This document shows, piece after piece, positions 57,815 through 64,000 of a stretch of 64,000 bases of DNA. The stretch comes from Rhyacophila brunnea (lineage: Eukaryota; Arthropoda; Insecta; Trichoptera; Rhyacophilidae), in NCBI GenBank assembly GCA_022495005.1, contig JAGYXB010000361.1, positions 124,001-188,000 of the forward strand, in the 5' to 3' direction. Within the stretch, counting starts at the first letter, position 1, and each line of letters begins with the position of its first letter. The notes under the pieces were generated by a model that was not told the DNA's origin, ran no database searches, and worked only from the letters and a program-made list of their open reading frames with translations. A program made the translations under genes and the position numbers.

Positions 57815-60165
57815 GCTTAAAGAGGCCTTCATCCAGCAGTGAATTGATACAGGTTGATGACGATAAGTAATGACGATATAAATGGGTAGGTATATAAAAT
57901 CACAAATTTTAAAAATATAGCAATTTATATGACCAAGTAGAGTAGAATTAGGTCGGGATAACCTTCATCCAGCAGTGGATTGATCTTGGTTGATGATGAT
58001 AATGACGATATTATGAATGGGTAAATATAATATCAACAATTTTGATAAATATAGCAATCATTTAACCGCTAGTAGTAGAATCAGGTTGCGGAACCCTTCA
58101 TCCAGAAGTGGATTGATCCTGGTTGATGATGATTATGATGACAATATAAATATGTAGATAAATAACATAAGCATTTTTAATAAATATAAAAATTCAATAC
58201 TGTCAAGAATACAATCAACGTAGAGAGGCCTTCATCCAGCAGTGGATTAATTGAGGTTCGTGATAATAATAACATTATATCTAGATAGGTAGATAATAAT
58301 GTCACTAATAAATATAGCAATTCAAACGACAGAAAGGAATAGAATCAGGCTAGGGAGGCCTTTATTCATCAGTGGATTGCTTCAGGTCGATGTTGATAAG
58401 GATGATAGAAATAGGTATAATATCACAAATTCGTTTAACCGCTAGTAGTAGAATTAGGTTGCGGAGCCCTTCATCCAGCAGTGGATTGATCCTAGTTGAT
58501 GATGATGATGATGATGATAACGATACGAATATGTAGATAAATATAATATCACCGATTTTAATAAATACAGCAATTCAAATGACATAAAGGAATAGAATCA
58601 AGCTAGAGAACCCTTCATCCAGCAGTGGATTGATCCTGGTTAATGATGATGATGATAACGATATGAATATGTAGATAAATATAATATCACCAATTTTGAC
58701 AAATACAGCAATTCAAATGACATAATGGATTATAATCAGGCTAGGGAGGCCTTTATCCTGCAGTGGATTGGTTCAGGTCGATGTTGATAAGGATGATAGA
58801 AATAGGTGTAATACCACAAATTCGTTTAACCGCTAGTAGTAGAATCAGGTTGCGGAACCCTTCGTCCAGCAGTGGATTGATCCTGGTTAATGATGATGAT
58901 GATAACGATATGAATATGTAAATAAATATAATATCACCGATTTTGATAAATAGAGCAATTCAAATGACAGAAAGGAGTAGAATCAGGCTAGGGAGGCCTT
59001 TATTCAGCAGTGGATTGGTTCAGGTCAATGATGATGATGACAATTTGAATATGTAGATAAATATAATATCACCGATTTTGATAAATACACCAATTCAAAT
59101 GACAGAAAGGAATAGAATCAGGCTAAGGAGGCCTTTATCCAGCAGTGGATTAGTTCAGGTCGATGATGATGATGACGATATGAATATGTAGATAAATATA
59201 ATATCACCGATTTTGATAAATACAGCAATTCAAATGACAGAAAGAAATAGAATCAGGCTAAGGACGCCTTTATCTATTTGTGGATTGACTAAGGTCGATG
59301 ATGATGATAATGATGTGAATATTTAGATAAATATAATATCACCGATTTTGATAAATACAGCAATTCAAATGACAGAAAGGAATAGAATCAGGCTAGGGAA
59401 CCCTTAATCCAGCAGTGGATTGATTTTGGTTAATGATGATGATGATGACGATATGAATATGTAGATAAATGTAATATCACTGATTTTAATAAATACAGTA
59501 ATTCAAATAACAGAAAGGAGTAGAATCGGGGTAAGGAGGCCTTTATCCAGCAGTGGATTGGTTCAGGTCGATGATGATGATGACAATTTGAATATGTAGA
59601 TAAATACAATATCACCGATTTTGATAAATACACCAATTCAAATGACAGAAAGGAATAGAATCAGGCTAGGGAGGCCTTTATCCAGCAGTGGATTGGTTCA
59701 GGTCAATGATGATGATGACGATATGAATATGTAGATAAATATAATATCACCGATTTTGATAAATAAAGCAATTCAAATGACAGAAAGAAATATAATTAGG
59801 CTAGGGAGGTCTTTATCCAGCAGTGGATTGGTTAACGTCGCTTTTGATAAAAATGATAGAAATATGTATAATATCACAAATTCGTTTAACCGCTAGTAAT
59901 GATGATGATGATAACGATATGAATATATAGATAAATATAATATCACCGATTTTGATAAATACAGCAATCCAAATGACAGAAAGGAGTAGAATTAGGCTAG
60001 CGAGGCCTTTATCCAGCAGTGGATTGGTTCAGGTCGATTTTGATAACGATGATAGAAATAGGCATAATATCCCAAATTTGTTTAACCGCTAGTAGTATAA
60101 TCAGGTTGCGGAACCCTTCATCCAGCAGTAAATTGATCCTGGTTGATGATGATTTAAATAATATG
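57815..60165 (+). repeat. Satellite-like array derived from an RTE 3' tail, about 20 units
   Basis: The block AGGCCTTTATCCAGCAGTGG followed by ATTGGTTCAGG and (GATGAT)n recurs at about 57831, 57967, 58100, 58234, 58364, 58473, 58617, 58755, 58864, 59002, 59137, 59272, 59407, 59545, 59680, 59815, 60011 and 60120. Spacing is mostly 130-144 bp, with 109-bp steps three times where a variant unit (TTCGTTTAACCGCTAGTAGT, GGTTGCGGAACCC) follows, and one step of 196 bp. The AGGCC...CAGCAGTGG...GATGATGATG string is the usual 3' end of RTE-type LINEs in Lepidoptera. The later units (59002-59815) are the most alike and evenly spaced. Confidence 0.9.
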
Positions 60166-61225
60166 TATATTATAACACCAATTATTATTGTTTAATACCT
60201 TTTAAATATTTTTGGGTTATATGAGCTCATTAAATGTATATAAGTTTCCATTCAACAGCCATACAAAAAAAATCAAAAGTAACGTTATCAAATTTTGAAA
60301 TATTATTCCTTGGTGATCGTTAAAATGCAAATCTAGCGCCCGCGGATGAAATGAAATAAACAGTTTTAATGGGAATTCGTATAAATGTTATTGTTTATTT
60401 GAATAAATATAGTTATCTATAGGTACTTGCTATAAATGTGAGTTATTATATAGTGCTGTGCATCTTCAAAATCATTATAAGACGTAAATATTCTCAGCTT
60501 TTTTACATAAACAACTTCGTAATGATGACGGATGGTAGTTTTTAAAAGTGTTTTTTTTGTGACTGTTGAGTTTTATAAAATTGTGCTGGATTCGAATTAT
60601 AGCTACTCGAATGCATCGAGGTGAGTAAATTGAAATAATGTAATTTAATATACATAGCGTCAAAAGACTTGTTTTCCGTCAGAGGTGTAGAAACTTAACT
60701 TAAAACAAAGAACTTGAATCGTAAAAATATAAATAAATCAGTTCTAATATGTTTATCGGTTAATCTTATTATGATTCGTTTGTCAAAATTGATTCTATAT
60801 CGGTTAAAACACATTTTAAATTTAAAGCGGCCATCTTTGGTGAGTTGATTTGAGTGTTGCAAACATTGTGAAAAAATAAATTCCCCGACATAATCAGTTG
60901 TCAATAAAGTCACGTGTCGATCGAAAATATATCGAGAAATGGCAAATCAATTGTCATGGCAACTAACGATGCGGGTGTCAACTATGGAAAACACATTATA
61001 AACGATCCTAGAACCGATTATTTTTTTGGAGCCATCGGACATGACGAATAAGGCACACAATCGCTCGCCAAAACCTGGAAAAGCTGTAGGATAATTATAT
61101 TATAGGAGATTATTAACGGGTTGCGCGCGCAGCCTAAACATTGAAAGCTGTCAAATAATTATATTTTCTAAACATATATTTCGGACAAAGCAAGCAAACA
61201 AAAACAGTGCCGATTATTTACACAA
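60166..61225. other. No gene recognised
   Basis: AT-rich sequence between the satellite array and the Helitron helicase half. Short frames at 60475-60913 show no family resemblance. Confidence 0.4.
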
Positions 61226-63370
61226 ACATGAAATAAGTTCTCAAGAAGCTGCGTGGTACCTGCTTTGCCATGGAATGTCTGAAACGAATCGAGACGTTAC
61301 TAACATTCCAACAACCTGGCCCCACGAAAGTCATAAAGTATTGTAAACTCGAAAATAACTTGATGAAGACGAATTAAACGATGAATCAACCGATATCTGG
61401 AAAGAAAGAATTATACAAAAATACGAACAACGACCACGCGATACTTTACCGGAAGTAACGTTGGCGCAGTTTGTATCCAAGTATTACAAAACTAAATAAG
61501 GTCATTATGCACTGAGAGATTCTCTCGAGTGATCAGATCACGGCAGTATGACATGGAGGATTTGACGAAATACAAACGAGAAATGGTTACTTTACACTAT
61601 CCTTTCTTCAACGAAGAATTCTAGATGTGAACATAATATACTTGAGTCTTCACAAAGCTCTCGAAGATGCCATTTTAAATCGACGAAAAGAGTTTGAATC
61701 CGGTATAGATATTGATAAAACAATGGAATATTGTAAACAATTGTGTACCGGAGCTGACGAGCAAAATGAGGTTTAAGGGCAACAAGACAATTACGCGAAA
61801 AGCAAACAAGTTTCGAACAACTTCTCTTAGTCTCTTTCGGCCAACAACGATGACATAAAATTACTGCGGATGTCAGATTTATCCTCCGTTATTCTAAAAC
61901 GAGAGAATGTACTATCGTCCGAAGAGTACTGCCGAGAGATGAGAATGACAAATAAAGAGCAACGAGAGTTAATATTGGAAGCGATTCATAGAATGCACGA
62001 CAATGCTGAATTGGATCCCTTCAGATATTTTTAACTGGGCCAGCGGGTTGTGGAAAAACGTTCACAATGAAACTTTTGATGGAGACGTACAACAGATTCA
62101 GTCAACATCATAATTCTGCTTACAATTCGTATGTCGCTTGTGCGTCCATTGGTAAAGCGGCTACTGCTATCAATGGAACAACTGTACATTCGGCTTTTCG
62201 AATCTCGTTGTCCAGAACGGATCACAGGTTGTCTATCGAATCTTTGAATTCATTTCGCAATGGTTTCAAAAACATCGATATCGTTTTCATAGATGAGGTT
62301 AGTATGATTGGAGCTGAGCTCTTGGAAATTCTCAATTCGCAGCTTCAACAAATTCGTATGGAAATCGATAAGCCGTTTGGTGGCGTCGATATAGTATTTT
62401 GTGATGACTCCGTCAACTACCACCTGTAATGGAAACGGAGATTTACAAAAAGATTAAAAGGCGATTCAACAACTAAGTTCTTTGGCAAGCATTACAATTT
62501 TATCCATTTGTGCAAGTCGTGCGACAGAGCGATGTTACGTTCTCTTCAATCCTCACCAAAATTGGAGATGGCCACAAACTGACGGACGATGAAACTGCCA
62601 TCATCGAATCGTGATTTCTTGTTGCAGAAGTACTTAATCGACGAGTCCTCAGAGCAATAAGGCTATTTTTTAAAAACATCAATGTTGCTTCCTAAAATTC
62701 CTAGGTACAACACGTCGCATTTGACAAGTATTCTGGACACAAAGATAAAGCGCAATTGGACAGCATGCGCGCAAAAGTATATAAAATGAAGGTAGCCGAT
62801 ACTGCTGGGTTACCTTACATGATTCGATTCTTGTTAGGTACTCCGTACATGATAACTTGTAATATCGATGTAACAGACGGCCTCGTGAATGGTTCTGTAG
62901 GAATATTGAAACATATCGAATATGGCGATGAGGATAGCGATGGCATCAAACGTGTGTAGCTACATTTTAAACACTCTATAATTAGAAAATTATTAAACGT
63001 GAAATGTCTCGCACACCTTGCATTGAAAGAAAAGCTGAACCACGACTGGGAACCAATCAGTAAACAAACTACTAACATACCTCGGTCATTGTGGTGTAAA
63101 TGACTACAGTTTCCTCTTGAAGCTTGCGCGCTAACGATACACAAGACGCAAGGTGGGACATATGACACAGTTGTGTACCACTACAATAAAATCCACGATC
63201 AACAGCTCGTTTACGTTGCATTGTCACGAGCGACTTCTTTGGATGGGTTATTTTTGACAAATAACAATAAAGGTAGTTTGTCAGGAGATTTACCTTCTAG
63301 GATGCTTGAGCGGTGGAGGTTTATAATTGATTGTGAACACTGGGAAATAATAGGGTTTTACGTAAAGTAA
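61226..63370 (+). pseudogene. Autonomous Helitron, 3' half: PIF1-type helicase
   Basis: Resumes the Helitron protein at EISSQEAAWYLLCHGMSE and TNRDVTNIPTTWPHE (61229-61330), then ERIIQKYEQRPRDTLPEVTL AQFVSKYYKT and YDMEDLTKYKREMVTLHYPF (to 61620). The helicase: Walker A FLTGPAGCGKTFTMKLLMET (62027-62086), Walker B DIVFIDEVSM (62278-62307), PIF1 motif III region FGGVDIVFCDD then, one base out of frame, LRQLPPVMET (62370-62440). Later PYMITCNIDVTDGLVNGSVG (62840-62905) and the C-terminal ALTIHKTQGGTYDTVVYHY ... QQLVYVALSRATSLDGLFL (63125-63260), ending at 63370. Walker residues are intact but several frameshifts and stops remain. No OTU, endonuclease or other extra domain is seen. Confidence 0.85.
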
Positions 63371-64000
63371 AACAATACTATTTATTTCAGTAATAATCTT
63401 AGTACAAAGTGTTTGACAGACAGAGGTTACGTACTGTACAATGGTTGAAAACAAAAGACAAACAGGGATGAGATTTTTTGGGGTTATATACAATTCACTT
63501 TAATGGGTTTTTGACTTGAACAAAGTCCACTTTGCATCTGCAGGTGTTCATTATGACATCTACTTACATCAACGAGAAATAACAGTGATAACTGATTTAT
63601 GAGTCTTTGGCTCGGTCCAAAGTCTAAAGAGGGTGTAGAATGCAGATAATATCTAACCCAAAAAGGTACACACGTGTGCAATCAATGTAAACAACAGATT
63701 GCTTTGCTCGTAAATAACATTGATAACGAACAGTTAAGTGTATTTCTTGGCTGAGGTCAAAGTTTAAAAGAGGGTGCGGATGATGCACGTGTTTAAATCA
63801 ACATAGATAAAATATTACTTTGGCTATAAGATATTTTGTTAGGTGAACACATATTTCATATTTTATTACTACACGTGTGTTTTGGTTTAAAAACGTTATC
63901 TCATTAATTTATTGTTTTTAGATAAAGAACTGAATGTTTTGTGTTTGATGAACATTTCTTAGATTGACACACTCAAGTAGGTAGATTAATATTTATATTA
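63371..64000. other. Helitron 3' flank; terminus not identified
   Basis: Should contain the Helitron 3' end (hairpin plus CTRR), but no convincing hairpin/CTRR pair was found. The repeated block TTGGCTCGGTCCAAAGTCTA with AAGAGGGTG (63606) and TTGGCTGAGGTCAAAGTTTA with AAAGAGGGTG (63747) is a diverged direct repeat 140 bp apart. Confidence 0.4.

Noticed and set aside
57815..60165. CRISPR array
   Set aside because: Units are tandem, 109-144 bp, without constant short repeats and unique spacers, and the DNA is eukaryotic.
61226..63370. Host PIF1 helicase gene
   Set aside because: It is preceded by Helitron-specific protein segments and matched by a Rep/HUH half upstream; stops and frameshifts argue against a host gene.

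Overview
This is insect nuclear DNA: AT-rich, with spliced genes and a dense pile of decayed transposable elements. There is no sign of a bacterial, plasmid or viral genome. A lepidopteran (moth or butterfly) is my best guess. The reasons are RTE-type 3' tails of the form CCAGCAGTGGATT...GATGATGATG, Helitron ends starting TCTTATATATAAAAATCAAT, R1, Jockey/CR1 and RTE LINEs, and frequent GTAGGTACCTA motifs. A hemipteran cannot be excluded. The only convincing host gene is a DM9-repeat (DUF3421) protein, whose last two coding exons lie at 24503-24693 and 25863-26090. Everything else that can be recognised is mobile DNA or its debris.

Layout: 0-5 kb holds three decayed hAT (ZBED5/SCAND3-type) transposase copies, two of them head to head. 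5.3-7.1 kb is a Jockey/CR1-type LINE cut by an 839-bp non-autonomous hAT element with a perfect 8-bp target duplication. 10.76-13.83 kb is a 3.1-kb hAT-ended element, again with a perfect 8-bp duplication, carrying RTE and Jockey/CR1 fragments. 18-19.3 kb is a dispersed repeat split by a solo LTR; its unfilled relative is at 48.3 kb. 20.3-20.9 kb is an internally deleted piggyBac-like element. 22.0-22.6 kb is a hAT MITE. 23.3-24.4 kb is a pogo/Tigger-like element with a MITE nested in it, just before the DM9 exons.

28.6-28.7 kb is a tRNA-derived SINE whose 3' tail matches the tail of the R1-clade LINE at 31.4-33.7 kb. 33.8-35.9 kb is an element with perfect 32-bp inverted termini. 37.2-41.0 kb is a PIF/Harbinger pair: a HARBI1-like transposase (+) facing a MADF-type protein (-). 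This region also contains the first of two copies of a THAP-domain exon; the second is at 42.7 kb. Between 41.2 and 42.3 kb two related MITEs form a palindrome of about 1.1 kb. 45.7-47.8 kb is a small LTR element with two LTRs. 49.3-50.1 kb is a non-autonomous Helitron carrying a minisatellite. 51.5-51.8 kb is a hAT MITE.

54.3-63.4 kb holds the broken halves of an autonomous Helitron: a Rep/HUH half at 54.3-56.8 kb and a PIF1-type helicase half at 61.2-63.4 kb. They are separated by a fold-back junction and an array of about 20 units of an RTE-tail-derived satellite (57.8-60.2 kb). None of the transposon proteins looks intact, so activity in this window is unlikely. The main value is the record of nested insertions, target duplications and partnerships such as SINE/LINE, transposase/MADF and autonomous/non-autonomous.
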